A stretch of DNA of 64,000 bases from Pseudomonas sp. LS.1a (GCF_022533585.1 NZ_CP092827.1:5488001-5552000); one strand, 5' to 3'. Counted from the first letter of the stretch, positions 27,256-35,774 are shown. Translations and numbers: made by a program. Notes: generated by a model from the sequence alone, not told the origin.

Positions 27256-28257
27256 TTAGTTCCAGCCAGCCCGATCCATCAAGCGAATCGCTTCAGCCTG
27301 GCGCTTGCCGGCAATTTCCACCGGAATGCTGTCAGCCTTGAAGCTGCCCCACGCCGCGACTTCGTCCGATGGCTTGACCTTCGGGTTGGCCGGGAACTCC
27401 TGGTTGATGTCGGCGAACAGCTTCTGTGCTTCCTCGCCTGTCATCCACTCCACCAGCTTTTTCGCCGCCTCCGGGTGTGGCGCATGCTTGGTCAGGCCGA
27501 TGCCCGACAGGTTCACGTGCACGCCGCGGTCACCCTGGTTGGGCCAGAAGATCTTCACCGGCAGTTTCGGGTTCTGGTTGTGCAGGCGGCCGTAGTAGTA
27601 AGTGTTGACCACGCCCACGTCGCACTGGCCGGCTTCGATGGCCTGGATCACCGCGTTGTCGTCGGAGAATACGTCGGTGGACAGGTTGTTGACCCAGCCT
27701 TTGACGATCTGCTCGGTCTTCGCCTCGCCGTGGGTCTCGATCAGGGTGGCGGTCAGCGACTGGTTGTACACCTTCTTCGCCGTGCGCAGGCACAGGCGGC
27801 CTTCCCACTGCTTGTCAGCCAGGGCTTCGTAGGTGCTCAGCTCTTGCGGCTTGACCCGTTCGGTGGAGTAGATGATGGTGCGGGCGCGCAGGCTCAGACC
27901 GGTCCAGTCGTGGGACGAGGCACGGTACTGCGGCGGGATGTTCTGGTCGATGATGTCGGACTTGATCGGCTGCAGGATGCCCATTTGCTCGGCCTGCCAC
28001 AGGTTGCCGGCATCGACGGTCAGCAGCAGGTCGGCCACACCGTTGTCGCCCTCGGCCTTGATGCGCTGCATCAGCGGGGCTTCCTTGTCGGTGATGAACT
28101 TGATCTTGACCCCGGTCTTGGCGGTATAGGCATCGAACACCGGCTTGATCAGCTCGTCGATGCGCGAGGAGTACACCACCACTTCGTCCGCTGCCTGGGC
28201 GGTGCCGCCGAACAGGGTCAGGGCCAGGGCGGCCAGTAGGGGCTTGCGTGGCAACAT
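27256..28257 (-). CDS. Periplasmic ferric iron-binding protein (FbpA/HitA-like)
   Basis: 333 aa, start ATG 28255-28257 ([11 protein letters not shown]) after GAGGAG; the 21 upstream codons are not needed. Signal peptide cleaved at about [14 protein letters not shown]. Transferrin-like bacterial binding protein: [31 protein letters not shown] and the iron-ligand tyrosine pair in [10 protein letters not shown]. Delivers Fe3+ to the fused permease downstream. A palindrome AAATGG-N9-CCATTT (28290-28310) lies 33-53 bases upstream of the ATG and could be an operator, but it does not match the Fur consensus well. Confidence 0.9.
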   Translation of the reverse strand: MLPRKPLLAALALTLFGGTAQAADEVVVYSSRIDELIKPVFDAYTAKTGVKIKFITDKEAPLMQRIKAEGDNGVADLLLTVDAGNLWQAEQMGILQPIKSDIIDQNIPPQYRASSHDWTGLSLRARTIIYSTERVKPQELSTYEALADKQWEGRLCLRTAKKVYNQSLTATLIETHGEAKTEQIVKGWVNNLSTDVFSDDNAVIQAIEAGQCDVGVVNTYYYGRLHNQNPKLPVKIFWPNQGDRGVHVNLSGIGLTKHAPHPEAAKKLVEWMTGEEAQKLFADINQEFPANPKVKPSDEVAAWGSFKADSIPVEIAGKRQAEAIRLMDRAGWN

Positions 28258-28349
28258 GGAAAGCACTCCTCGGATCGTATGAGAGGCGCAAATGGTAGTG
28301 AATCCCATTTTCCGACTCATCTACATAGGCGTTACCGGATGTTGCAGAG

Positions 28350-28453
28350 GGGGCTGCTTCGCAGCCCTGTCGCGACACAAGGCCGCTCCCACAAGAGATT
28401 GCATCCTCCTGTGGGAGCGGCCTTGTGTCGCGACAGGGCTGCAAAGCAGCCCC
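28350..28453. repeat. Inverted REP pair 11, GACACAAGGC subtype with extended arms
   Basis: Two 44-base arms (28350-28393 and 28410-28453) almost perfectly complementary: GCAGCCC, GTCGCGACACAAGGCC, GCTCCCACA. A third stem subtype with the same tail. Between two minus-strand transcription units (ubiI end, hitA start). Confidence 0.92.
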
Positions 28454-28460
28454 AGCAATA

Positions 28461-29678
28461 TCAAGCCTTGGCCAGATCCGGCAGGTCACCGCTCAAACCC
28501 AGCGCCTGCCGCACGAACAGCGCCTTGGCCTCCGGCATCTGCTCCACCAGCTTCAACCCGCTGTTACGCAACCAGCGCAACGGCAACGGGTTGGCCTGGA
28601 ACAACCGCTCGAACCCTTCCATCGCCGCCATCAGCGCCAGGTTGTGCGGCATGCGCCGCCGCTCGTAACGGCTCAGCACCTTCACATCCGCCAGCCGCTC
28701 GCCACGCTCGCAGGCGTTGACCAGCACTTCGGCCAGCACCGCCGCATCGAGGAAGCCCAGGTTGACGCCCTGCCCGGCCAGCGGGTGAATGGTGTGCGCA
28801 GCATCGCCAATCAATGCCAGGCCTTCATCCACATAGCGCTTGGCGTGGCGCTGGCGCAGCGGCACGCACACCCGCGGGTCGGCCTGCAGCACATCCCCCA
28901 GGCGCCCCTCGAAAGCCCGCTCCAGGGCCTTCAGGAAGGCCGCTTCATCCAGCGCCATCAACTGTTCTGCATGCTCCGGGGTGGTCGACCACACGATCGA
29001 GCACCAGTCTTGCTGGCCATCGCGGGTCAACGGCAGGAACGCCAACGGCCCGTCATCGGTGAAGCGCTGCCAGGCCGTGGCCTGGTGCCCCGCGCTGCAA
29101 CGCACGCTGGTGACGATGGCGTGGTGCAGGTAATCCCACTCGCGGGTTTCACAGCCGGCCAGGCGCCGCACTGCCGAGTTGGCACCGTCGGCCGCGATCA
29201 CCAGCGGCGCACGCAGCTGGCGGCCATCGGCGAGGGTCAGCAGCCACTCGTCGCCGGAGCGGCGCAGCTGTTCGAGCCGCGCGTTGGGCAACAGGCCGAT
29301 GTCGCTGTCATGCAGGCGCTCCAGCAGGCCATCCTGCACCACCCGGTTCTCGACGATATGGCCGAGCACCTGGGCATGCACGCTGGCGGCCGAGAAGTGA
29401 ATCTGCCCGGTGCCGCTGCCATCCCACACATGCATGTCCGAGTAGGGCGTGGCACGCCGCTGGGCAATACCGTCCCAGGCGCCAAGGCGCTCGAGGATGC
29501 GCTGGCTGGCTGCCGACAGCGCGCTGACGCGCGGCTCGAACGGGGCCTGGGCATCGAACGGCTTGACCGTCAGCGGGCCACCGTCGAGCAAGAGGATTTG
29601 CAAGCCACTGTGGCGTAATGCCAGGGCCAGGGCGCTGCCGACCATACCGGCACCGACAATCAACAGATCTGCGCGCAT
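28461..29678 (-). CDS. ubiI: FAD-dependent ubiquinone-biosynthesis hydroxylase UbiI/VisC-like
   Basis: 405 aa with ATG 29676-29678 (MRADLLIVG), preferred because AAGG lies 7 bases upstream; an ATG two codons earlier is possible. FAD-binding GxGxxG in LLIVGAGMVGSALALAL, the second FAD motif region ALIGDAAHTIHPLAGQGVNL and PRVSALSAASQRIL match the UbiH/UbiI/Coq6 hydroxylase family. Its most likely step is ring C5 hydroxylation on the way to ubiquinone. It ends the pepP-ubiH-hotdog-ubiI cluster. Which ring position it attacks is inferred from family, not seen. Confidence 0.85.
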   Translation of the reverse strand: MRADLLIVGAGMVGSALALALRHSGLQILLLDGGPLTVKPFDAQAPFEPRVSALSAASQRILERLGAWDGIAQRRATPYSDMHVWDGSGTGQIHFSAASVHAQVLGHIVENRVVQDGLLERLHDSDIGLLPNARLEQLRRSGDEWLLTLADGRQLRAPLVIAADGANSAVRRLAGCETREWDYLHHAIVTSVRCSAGHQATAWQRFTDDGPLAFLPLTRDGQQDWCSIVWSTTPEHAEQLMALDEAAFLKALERAFEGRLGDVLQADPRVCVPLRQRHAKRYVDEGLALIGDAAHTIHPLAGQGVNLGFLDAAVLAEVLVNACERGERLADVKVLSRYERRRMPHNLALMAAMEGFERLFQANPLPLRWLRNSGLKLVEQMPEAKALFVRQALGLSGDLPDLAKA

Positions 29679-29687
29679 TTCCATGCC

Positions 29688-30173
29688 TTACGCCAGCCTC
29701 GCTTGCGGCTTGAGCCGCACATATAGGGTTTTATCGACCCGCGCCACCAGCTCGCCGGCACCGTCGCGGATATCGACCTGCAAACGCGGCAGGCACTTCT
29801 TGCCGGTGGCGGTCTGCTGGCGGATTTCGTCCAGCAGCGCGTCATCGACGTGGAGTTCGGCATACACCGGGCCTTTGCCCGGCGAAATGAAATCGATGCT
29901 GGCGGCCTTGTCCCAGACGATGTAGTCACGCCCCAGCTGCTCGATCAACAGCAGCATGTAGAACGGGTCGACCATCCCGTACAGGCTGCCGCCGCACTGG
30001 GTGCCGACATAATTGCGGTTCCAGCGGGTCAGCTTCATCGCCACCTTGACGCTGCGCAGGTCCGGGCTGATGTGCTGCACGTGGATACCAGCGCCGAGGT
30101 GCGGCGGGAACAGGTTCAGCCGCCAGCGCAACAGGCGCGCCCGGCGCGCCAGCCTGCGCGCGTCGTCACTCAT
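29688..30173 (-). CDS. Hotdog-fold thioesterase-like protein (DUF4442 type)
   Basis: 161 aa. Its ATG overlaps the ubiH TGA (ATGA), and its stop lies 9 bases before ubiI, so it is embedded in the ubiquinone cluster. Sequence GTQCGGSLYGMVDPFYMLLL, IVWDKAASIDFISPGKG and VDIRDGAGELVARVDKTLYV match hotdog-fold proteins of the DUF4442/YiiD group, which resemble acyl-CoA thioesterases. The catalytic acid is not certain from sequence. It may act on an aromatic acyl or acyl-ACP intermediate, or simply be co-regulated. Confidence 0.75.
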   Translation of the reverse strand: MSDDARRLARRARLLRWRLNLFPPHLGAGIHVQHISPDLRSVKVAMKLTRWNRNYVGTQCGGSLYGMVDPFYMLLLIEQLGRDYIVWDKAASIDFISPGKGPVYAELHVDDALLDEIRQQTATGKKCLPRLQVDIRDGAGELVARVDKTLYVRLKPQARLA

Positions 30174-31369
30174 GACTGACCTCGCGGATCGGGGCGGGTG
30201 CCCAGGCCCATGGCCTGGCGGGCGAACCAGCTTTTCGCCGGTGGCAGCAGGTCGAGCCCAAGCAGACCAAGGTTGCGCCCGGCAGCCAGCAACGGCTGGC
30301 TACTGCCGAACAGGCGGGTGACCTGGTCGGAAAAACCGATGGTCATCGCCTGGTCCAGGCGCTGGCGCTGGTGGTAGGCCTGCAATGTGGTCAGGTCGCC
30401 CGGCTGCTGCGGGCCGGCCAGCAACGCCTCGGCCAGCGCCTGCACGTCACGCAGCGACAGGTTGAAACCTTGGCCGGCAATGGGGTGCAGGCTGTGCGCA
30501 GCGTTGCCCAGCACCACCAGGTGCGGCCGCACCTGCTCCTGGGCCTCGATCAGCGACAGTGGGTAAAGGTGCCTTGCGCCCACCTGGCGCAAGGCGCCCA
30601 GGCGATAGCCGAACACGCCCTGCAGCTCGCGCAGGAAATTGCGCTCGTCGATGTCGGCCAGACGCCGCGCGTCCATACCCTGACGGGTCCAGACCAGCGC
30701 GCAGCGGTTATCCGGCAGCGGTAGCAGGGCCATGGGGCCGTCTTCGGTGAACCGCTCGAAGGCCTGGCCGCCGTGGGCCTCGCCCGGGGTGATATTGGCG
30801 ATCAACGCGCTCTGCTGGTAAGGCGTGTGGCGCACGTGGATGCCGAGTTGTTCGCGCAGGCCGGAGCGGCCACCGTCGGCCAGTACCGCCAGGTCGCATT
30901 CCAGCTGGGTGTCGTCGTTCAGTTGCAGGCGGTAGCCGCCTTCGATGGCCTGCATCGCGGTCACTTCCGCCGGGCAGCGCCAGCTCACCACCTCGCTGTC
31001 CAGCCCTTGCCACAGGCATTGGCCCAGCCAGGCGTTTTCCACCACGTAGCCAAGCGCTGGCACGCCCTCTTCCAGGGCATCCAGGCGGGTGGCGCCGAAG
31101 CGGCCGCGGTCGGACACGTGAATCTGCCGGATCGGCTCGGCGCGATGGCCGATGGCCTGCCACAGGCCCAGCTGCTGGTAGATCTGCTGGGTACCGAACG
31201 ACAGTGCCGACGAACGCGCATCGTAGCTGGGCTGGAAGCTGTCACCGGGGGCGAACGGCTCGATCAGCAGAATCTTCCAGCCTCGCGCCTTGGCCCCGGC
31301 CTGCAGGGCCAAGGCCAGGCTCGCGCCCACCAGGCCGCCACCGATGATCGCCAGGTTTACCCGATTCAT
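30170..31369 (-). CDS. ubiH: 2-octaprenyl-6-methoxyphenol hydroxylase UbiH
   Basis: 399 aa. FAD monooxygenase of ubiquinone synthesis: GxGxxG in LAIIGGGLVGASLALALQAG, DARSSALSFGTQQIYQQLGL, and the C-terminal VLGNAAHSLHPIAGQGFNLS. Paralogous to ubiI two genes downstream. Its ATG overlaps the pepP TGA, the same pepP-ubiH order as in E. coli. Membrane-associated hydroxylation of the ring is the expected role; the exact carbon is by family analogy. Confidence 0.92.
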   Translation of the reverse strand: MNRVNLAIIGGGLVGASLALALQAGAKARGWKILLIEPFAPGDSFQPSYDARSSALSFGTQQIYQQLGLWQAIGHRAEPIRQIHVSDRGRFGATRLDALEEGVPALGYVVENAWLGQCLWQGLDSEVVSWRCPAEVTAMQAIEGGYRLQLNDDTQLECDLAVLADGGRSGLREQLGIHVRHTPYQQSALIANITPGEAHGGQAFERFTEDGPMALLPLPDNRCALVWTRQGMDARRLADIDERNFLRELQGVFGYRLGALRQVGARHLYPLSLIEAQEQVRPHLVVLGNAAHSLHPIAGQGFNLSLRDVQALAEALLAGPQQPGDLTTLQAYHQRQRLDQAMTIGFSDQVTRLFGSSQPLLAAGRNLGLLGLDLLPPAKSWFARQAMGLGTRPDPRGQS

Positions 31370-32700
31370 GCGGCGTCCTTGCGGGCAGCCTGCATCAGCG
31401 CCTCAATTTCGGCGACCGTGCGCGGCACGCCCGAAGTCAGGATTTCACAGCCTTGCCTGGTCACTACCACGTCGTCCTCGATCCTTACACCAATGCCGCG
31501 CCATTTCTTCGCCACGGCCTGATTGTCGGCGCCTATGTAGATGCCTGGCTCGACGGTCAGCGCCATGCCGGGTTCAAGCACCCGCCACTCGCCGCCCACC
31601 TTGTACTCGCCCACATCGTGCACATCCATGCCCAGCCAGTGCCCGGCGCGGTGCATATAGAAGGCTCGATAGGCCTCGCTGTCGATCAGCGCCTGCACCT
31701 CGCCGGTCAGCAGGCCCAGTTCCACCAGGCCCGCGGTGATGACCCGCACGGTCGCCTCGTGGGCGTGGTTCCAGTGCTTGCCGGGGGCGATTTCGGCAAA
31801 CGCCGCGGCCTGGGCCTTGAGCACCAGCTCGTAGATGGCCTTCTGCTCGGGGGAAAACCGCCCGCTGACCGGGAAGGTACGGGTGATGTCGCTGGCGTAG
31901 CAGTCGATCTCGCAGCCGGCATCGATCAGCACCAGGTCGCCATCCTTGAGCGGGGCGTCGTTCTGCTGATAGTGCAGGATGCAGCCATTGCGCCCGGCCG
32001 CGACGATCGAGCCGTAAGCCGGCATCTTCGCCCCGCCCTTGCGAAACTCGTAGTCCAGCTCGGCTTCCAGGCTGTACTCGTGCAACCCGGCCCGGCAGGC
32101 CTGCATGGCCCGCACGTGGGCCCGCGCCGAGATAGCTGCGGCAGCGCGCATCACCTTCACTTCCGCTGCCGATTTATACAGGCGCATGTCGTGCAGCAGA
32201 TGATCCAGCGCAACGAACTCGTTCGGCGGCTGGGCCCCCAGGCGCGCCTTGGAGCGGATCACGTTGATCCAGTCCATCAGCCGGCGGTCGAACTCGGGGT
32301 TGCTGCCCATGGCGCTGTAGACCCGCTCGCGGCCTTCAATCAGGCCCGGCAGGATCTCGTCGATGTCGGTGATGGGGAAGGCATCGTCAGCGCCAAAATC
32401 GCGCACCGCGCCTTCCTGGCCGGCTCGCAGACCATCCCACAGCTCGCGCTCGGGGTTGCGCTCACGGCAGAACAACACGTATTCGCCATGCTCGCGCCCC
32501 GGGATCAGCGCAATCACCGCCTCCGGCTCGGGGAAGCCGCTGAGGTACTGGAAGTCGCTGTCCTGGCGGTACACGTGCTCGACGTCGCGGTTGCGGATGG
32601 CAACCGCGGCGGCGGGCAGGATGGCGATGCTGTTGGGGACCATCTGCGCCATCAGCGCCTTGCGCCGACGGGCATATTCGGCCTTGGGAATGTGGCTCAT
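31366..32700 (-). CDS. pepP: Xaa-Pro aminopeptidase PepP
   Basis: 444 aa. Removes N-terminal residues before proline. N-terminal creatinase-like domain (SIAILPAAAVAIRNRDVEHV), C-terminal pita-bread domain with dinuclear Mn ligands: Asp in LVLIDAGCEIDCY, Asp in SDITRTFPVSG, His in HRAGHWLGMDVHD, Glu in LTVEPGIYI and Glu in GVRIEDDVVV. Full length for the family. It lies 21 bases downstream of the UPF0149 gene and is coupled to ubiH. Confidence 0.95.
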   Translation of the reverse strand: MSHIPKAEYARRRKALMAQMVPNSIAILPAAAVAIRNRDVEHVYRQDSDFQYLSGFPEPEAVIALIPGREHGEYVLFCRERNPERELWDGLRAGQEGAVRDFGADDAFPITDIDEILPGLIEGRERVYSAMGSNPEFDRRLMDWINVIRSKARLGAQPPNEFVALDHLLHDMRLYKSAAEVKVMRAAAAISARAHVRAMQACRAGLHEYSLEAELDYEFRKGGAKMPAYGSIVAAGRNGCILHYQQNDAPLKDGDLVLIDAGCEIDCYASDITRTFPVSGRFSPEQKAIYELVLKAQAAAFAEIAPGKHWNHAHEATVRVITAGLVELGLLTGEVQALIDSEAYRAFYMHRAGHWLGMDVHDVGEYKVGGEWRVLEPGMALTVEPGIYIGADNQAVAKKWRGIGVRIEDDVVVTRQGCEILTSGVPRTVAEIEALMQAARKDAA

Positions 32701-32721
32701 GGGCAGACTACCCCCGGTTGA

Positions 32722-33276
32722 TCAGTGCAGCGATGGCTTGGGCGCGGGGGCGGCCGGCTTGGCCAGCTCGGAGAACAGCAGCAGGGGTGCCACGCGCAGG
32801 TATTCCATGACTTCCATGTAGTCGCTCTCGCCATCGTCGGACTCTTCGAGGGCTTCCTGAACCTGGGAAATGGCCACCAGGTCCTGCAGCACTTCCTTGG
32901 CTTCGTCGGACAGGTCCTTGCCACCGGCATTCAGGCCGAAGCCGGTAATGAAGCCTTGGCACCACTGGCCCAGCGCGGTGGCGCGGTCGCTCAGGGCGGC
33001 GTCGTCGGAAGGCAGCAGCAGGACGATCGCCATGTCGTCGCTGGTCAGCTCGCCCTTGACCATTTCCTGCAGGCCGACCAGGGCGTTGCGCACGCTGTCA
33101 CCGGGTTCGGTTTCCAGCAACTGGGCGGCATCGGCCAGCCAGCCGTCGGCGTCGAAGCCGGCACCGGCGCAGCTGCGGCCGATCAGCAGGCCGTGCAGTT
33201 CGGCCGGGGTGACAGGATGACCATTGCTGGACAGCAGCATGGCGAAGGCGATGTAGGGCGATTGGGTATTGGGCAT
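32722..33276 (-). CDS. UPF0149 (YgfB/YecA) family protein
   Basis: 184 aa all-helical protein with the UPF0149 hallmarks: [16 protein letters not shown] near the N-terminus, [20 protein letters not shown], and [19 protein letters not shown] with the conserved WCxGFxxGF. No SEC-C tail, so YgfB-like. It heads the pepP-ubiH cluster, as ygfB does in E. coli, and is divergent from the zapA region. Molecular role not evident from sequence. Confidence 0.9.
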   Translation of the reverse strand: MPNTQSPYIAFAMLLSSNGHPVTPAELHGLLIGRSCAGAGFDADGWLADAAQLLETEPGDSVRNALVGLQEMVKGELTSDDMAIVLLLPSDDAALSDRATALGQWCQGFITGFGLNAGGKDLSDEAKEVLQDLVAISQVQEALEESDDGESDYMEVMEYLRVAPLLLFSELAKPAAPAPKPSLH

Positions 33277-33421
33277 GGGCAGCTAGGCGCCAGACGGCGC
33301 AATGACTAGAATGGAGACCTTGTATCCTAGCACCGGCAGGCGCGCCAAGACCATCGGCACTGGCCGTCGCCGCCCAGGGAGAGGCATCATCGCCAGGTGA
33401 CTGAACGACGGAGCGAATCGA

Positions 33422-33640
33422 GTGCAACCCACGCAAGAGAACGACCTGCAGGCACTGATGAGCCGATTCGAGTTGCTGATCGAACGTGTCGAGCAACTAA
33501 AACGGCAAAATGCACTCCTAGTAGCTCAGGAAAAATCCTGGCGCGAAGAGCGCGCCCACCTCATCGAAAAGAACGAGATCGCCAAGCGCAAGGTCGAGTC
33601 GATGATTTTACGCCTCAAGGCCCTGGAGCAAGACTCATGA
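33422..33640 (+). CDS. TIGR02449-type small coiled-coil protein (ZapB-like), GTG start
   Basis: 72 aa. GTG at 33422-33424 chosen because CGGAG lies 8 bases upstream and the family includes the ENDLQALMSRFELLIERVEQL segment; an internal ATG would remove it. Nearly all of the protein is a coiled coil (heptads in LLIERVEQLKRQNALLV and IAKRKVESMILRLKALEQ). Overlaps zapA by ATGA, which points to a joint role in FtsZ-ring assembly; this is inference from context. Confidence 0.85.
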   Translation: MQPTQENDLQALMSRFELLIERVEQLKRQNALLVAQEKSWREERAHLIEKNEIAKRKVESMILRLKALEQDS

Positions 33641-33957
33641 GTTCAAGCAATAGCGTCACCGTGCAGATCCTCGACAAGGAATACTCGATCATCTGCCCGC
33701 CGGAAGAGCGCAACAACCTGGTCAGCGCCGCGCGCTACCTGGACGGCAAGATGCGCGAGATCCGCAGCAGCGGCAAGGTGATCGGCGCCGATCGCATCGC
33801 GGTCATGGCTGCGTTGAACATCACCCACGAAATGCTGCACCGCCAGGAAGACCGCAACGCTGCCCCGGCAGGCGGCACCACCCGCGAGCAGGTGCGCGAC
33901 CTGCTGGAACGGGTCGACCAGGCACTGTCCGACGACACGGATACCAAAATCGGCTGA
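33637..33957 (+). CDS. zapA: Cell division protein ZapA
   Basis: 106 aa, ATG overlapping the previous TGA. FtsZ-ring cross-linking protein: N-terminal NSVTVQILDKEYSIICP, then NLVSAARYLDGKMREIRSSG and the central GADRIAVMAALNITHEMLH, then a C-terminal coiled coil. Followed directly by 6S RNA, as in E. coli (zapA-ssrS-fau). Confidence 0.95.
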   Translation: MSSSNSVTVQILDKEYSIICPPEERNNLVSAARYLDGKMREIRSSGKVIGADRIAVMAALNITHEMLHRQEDRNAAPAGGTTREQVRDLLERVDQALSDDTDTKIG

Positions 33958-33960
33958 GAT

Positions 33961-33969
33961 TGGTATACT
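33961..33969 (+). promoter_or_regulatory. Extended -10 promoter of 6S RNA
   Basis: TGGTATACT: extended -10 (TGn plus TATACT) starting 3 bases after the zapA stop. No recognisable -35. Transcription would start about 33976-33978, matching the expected 6S 5' end. Confidence 0.65.
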
Positions 33970-33976
33970 GGCGCCA

Positions 33977-34152
33977 CTCCCTGGGGGATGCGCCAGTCGG
34001 TTATGTCCCTGAGCCGATACGCACAACCACGGGGGTTGCACGCTGGGGCCGGTGTGCATGTCCGCCCGACGGAAAGCCTTAACGCCCCCTGCAATCTCCA
34101 CCTTGAACTTTCGGGTTCAAGGGCTACACCGATAGCGGTCTTGTCGGGGAGC
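33977..34152 (+). ncRNA. ssrS: 6S RNA (RNA polymerase sigma-70 holoenzyme regulator)
   Basis: About 176 nt between zapA and fau. The ends pair (CTCCC at 33977-33981 with GGGAG at 34147-34151). The body contains Pseudomonas 6S landmarks: GTCCCTGAGCCGATAC near 34004-34020, CATGTCCGCCCGACGGAAAG near 34058-34077 and TTGAACTTTCGGGTTCAAGG near 34102-34121. 6S RNA mimics an open promoter and sequesters sigma-70 RNA polymerase in stationary phase. Exact ends are estimated from the closing stem. Confidence 0.92.
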
Positions 34153-34162
34153 CTGAATTCTC

Positions 34163-34194
34163 TTGCCCGCCCCTGTGGCGGGCAATTCGTTTTG
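34163..34194 (+). terminator. Hairpin after 6S RNA, before fau
   Basis: Stem TTGCCCGCC (34163-34171) with GGCGGGCAA (34177-34185), loop of 5, then ATTCGTTTT. The T-run is interrupted, so it may terminate only part of the 6S transcript and let the rest read into fau. Confidence 0.65.
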
Positions 34195-34232
34195 GCCGAC
34201 CACGTTGGCCAGCACCTGGGATCGCCCGTGCC

Positions 34233-34841
34233 ATGACCGACACCGCGCAGCTCACCCGCCCCCAGCTCCGTCGCCTGCTCCGCAATGCCCGCCGCGCCCT
34301 CACCCCTGCCCAGCAACGCCAGGCCGCCGTTGGCCTGTACCGCCAGCTGGCGCAGCACCCGCTGTTCCGCCGCGCCCGGCACATTGCCCTGTACCTGCCC
34401 AACGACGGCGAAATCGACCCTTGCCTGCTGCTGCGCGAAGCCCAGCGCCGCGGCAAGCGCACCTACCTGCCGGTACTGCACGCCTGGCCGCGCACGCGCA
34501 TGGTGTTCCAGCGCTTCGAGCAGGGCGAGAAGCTCAAGCCCAACCGCTTTCGCATTCCCGAGCCGGTCACCGAGCGCAAGCGCCAGCGCCCGATCTGGTC
34601 GCTGGACCTGATCCTGCTACCGCTGGTGGGTTTCGACGAAGTGGGCGGGCGCCTGGGAATGGGCGGTGGTTTCTATGATCGCAGCCTGGCCTACCAGGCG
34701 CGTCGGCAGACCTGGAAAAAGCCGTTGCTGTTGGGGCTGGCACATGAATGCCAGAAGGTCGAGCGGCTTGCCCAGGCCAGTTGGGATGTACCGCTGCAGG
34801 GGACGGTCTCGGACCGGGGCTGGTACCTGGCGCCGCGTTGA
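34233..34841 (+). CDS. fau: 5-formyltetrahydrofolate cyclo-ligase
   Basis: 202 aa. Converts 5-formyl-THF to 5,10-methenyl-THF with ATP. Family motifs: RRLLRNARRALTPAQQRQAA near the N-terminus, LYLPNDGEIDP, and the nucleotide/folate loop LVGFDEVGGRLGMGGGFYDR at 131-150. Placement after 6S RNA is conserved from E. coli (ygfA). The stop codon lies in the loop of a GC hairpin. Confidence 0.95.
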   Translation: MTDTAQLTRPQLRRLLRNARRALTPAQQRQAAVGLYRQLAQHPLFRRARHIALYLPNDGEIDPCLLLREAQRRGKRTYLPVLHAWPRTRMVFQRFEQGEKLKPNRFRIPEPVTERKRQRPIWSLDLILLPLVGFDEVGGRLGMGGGFYDRSLAYQARRQTWKKPLLLGLAHECQKVERLAQASWDVPLQGTVSDRGWYLAPR

Positions 34842-34849
34842 GCGGCGCC
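34829..34849. terminator. Hairpin enclosing the fau stop codon
   Basis: Perfect 8-bp stem GGCGCCGC (34829-34836) with GCGGCGCC (34842-34849); the 5-base loop contains the fau TGA. Between convergent fau and the small membrane protein; no T-run on either strand. Confidence 0.55.
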
Positions 34850-34859
34850 GGCGGGGGCA

Positions 34860-35012
34860 TCAACGTTGCGGCTGGCTGGCGTCGACCGGCATCTGATAGG
34901 CGTTGTCCAGCTTGCGCTCCCAGAACCCTTGCGCATAACCGGTAGTGACCACACCCAGGCCGAAAATGAACACCAGGATCCACAGCAGATCCGGCTTGTT
35001 ACGTTGATTCAT
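34860..35012 (-). CDS. Small single-pass membrane protein, 50 aa
   Basis: Start ATG 35010-35012 behind a G-rich ribosome site. MNQRNKPDLLW, then one hydrophobic helix (ILVFIFGLGVVTTGYA), then a short soluble tail with WERKLDNAY. No motif known to me. The positive N-terminus suggests the N-end is cytoplasmic. The region upstream of this start is open but has no better signal. Likely real because of codon use and start context; function unknown. Confidence 0.65.
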   Translation of the reverse strand: MNQRNKPDLLWILVFIFGLGVVTTGYAQGFWERKLDNAYQMPVDASQPQR

Positions 35013-35190
35013 CGAAGATTGCCCCCCAGGCAAACTGTTCAGGCTCGGCGATTTTCTGGGTATCGCCGGAGCATCGCGCTTTAATCGGGGCGCATTTTCC
35101 GACAACCTGCGTCCGCACGCAAACCTTGACGTCAACCGGCTGTCGGTTTCGTGCAACAGGTTATTTCAAACCATTTCAGGAGCAGCACCC

Positions 35191-35640
35191 ATGGCCTACT
35201 GGCTGATGAAATCCGAGCCCGACGAGCTCTCCATCGAAGCCCTCGGCCGCCTCGGCGAAGCGCGCTGGGACGGCGTGCGCAACTACCAGGCGCGCAATTT
35301 CCTGCGGGCCATGAGCGTTGGCGACGAGTTCTTCTTCTACCATTCCAGCTGCCCGCAGCCCGGCATCGCCGGCATTGCCAGGATCACCCGCGCGGCCTAC
35401 CCGGACCCGACCGCCCTGGACCCGCAAAGCCACTACTACGATGCCAAGGCCACGACCGACAAGAACCCGTGGAGCGCGGTGGATGTGGCCCACGTGCAAA
35501 CCCTGCCGCGGGTGCTGGAGCTGGGCTGGCTGAAGCAGCAGGCCGGCCTGGCCGAATTGCCGCTGGTGCAAAAGGGCAGCCGCCTGTCGGTGATGCCGGT
35601 GACGCCAGAGCAATGGGCAGTGATTGTCGCTTTGCGTTGA
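35191..35640 (+). CDS. EVE domain protein (Thy28-like)
   Basis: 149 aa, ATG after AGGAGC. The whole protein is one EVE (PUA-like) domain: MAYWLMKSEPDELSIEAL, WDGVRNYQARNFLRAMSVGD, FFYHSSCPQPGIAGIARI and NPWSAVDVAHVQTLPRVL. EVE domains bind modified bases such as 5-methylcytosine derivatives and in bacteria occur alone or fused to restriction-type nucleases. Here it stands alone with no restriction gene nearby. Target base unknown. Confidence 0.92.
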   Translation: MAYWLMKSEPDELSIEALGRLGEARWDGVRNYQARNFLRAMSVGDEFFFYHSSCPQPGIAGIARITRAAYPDPTALDPQSHYYDAKATTDKNPWSAVDVAHVQTLPRVLELGWLKQQAGLAELPLVQKGSRLSVMPVTPEQWAVIVALR

Positions 35641-35644
35641 AACT

Positions 35645-35686
35645 GCGGCTAAGGTCAGTCTTTGCACAGTTGGCCGCTCCCACAGG
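35645..35686. repeat. Degenerate or interrupted single REP
   Basis: GCGGCTAA at about 35645-35652 and GGCCGCTCCCACAGG at 35672-35686 look like one GGCTAAAGCC-type REP split by about 20 unrelated bases. Starts a few bases after the EVE stop. No partner copy. Confidence 0.4.
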
Positions 35687-35774
35687 CACCGCATAAGGAC
35701 TTTGACCGGCATCAACACGTCGCTCATGACCGCAAGCCATGATGCAGTGTGCATGACCGCAAGGATGCAGACCG

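Noticed and set aside
28290..28310. AAATGG-N9-CCATTT palindrome upstream of the iron-binding protein as a Fur box
   Set aside because: The arms do not fit the Fur GATAATGATAATCATTATC pattern. It may still be some operator.
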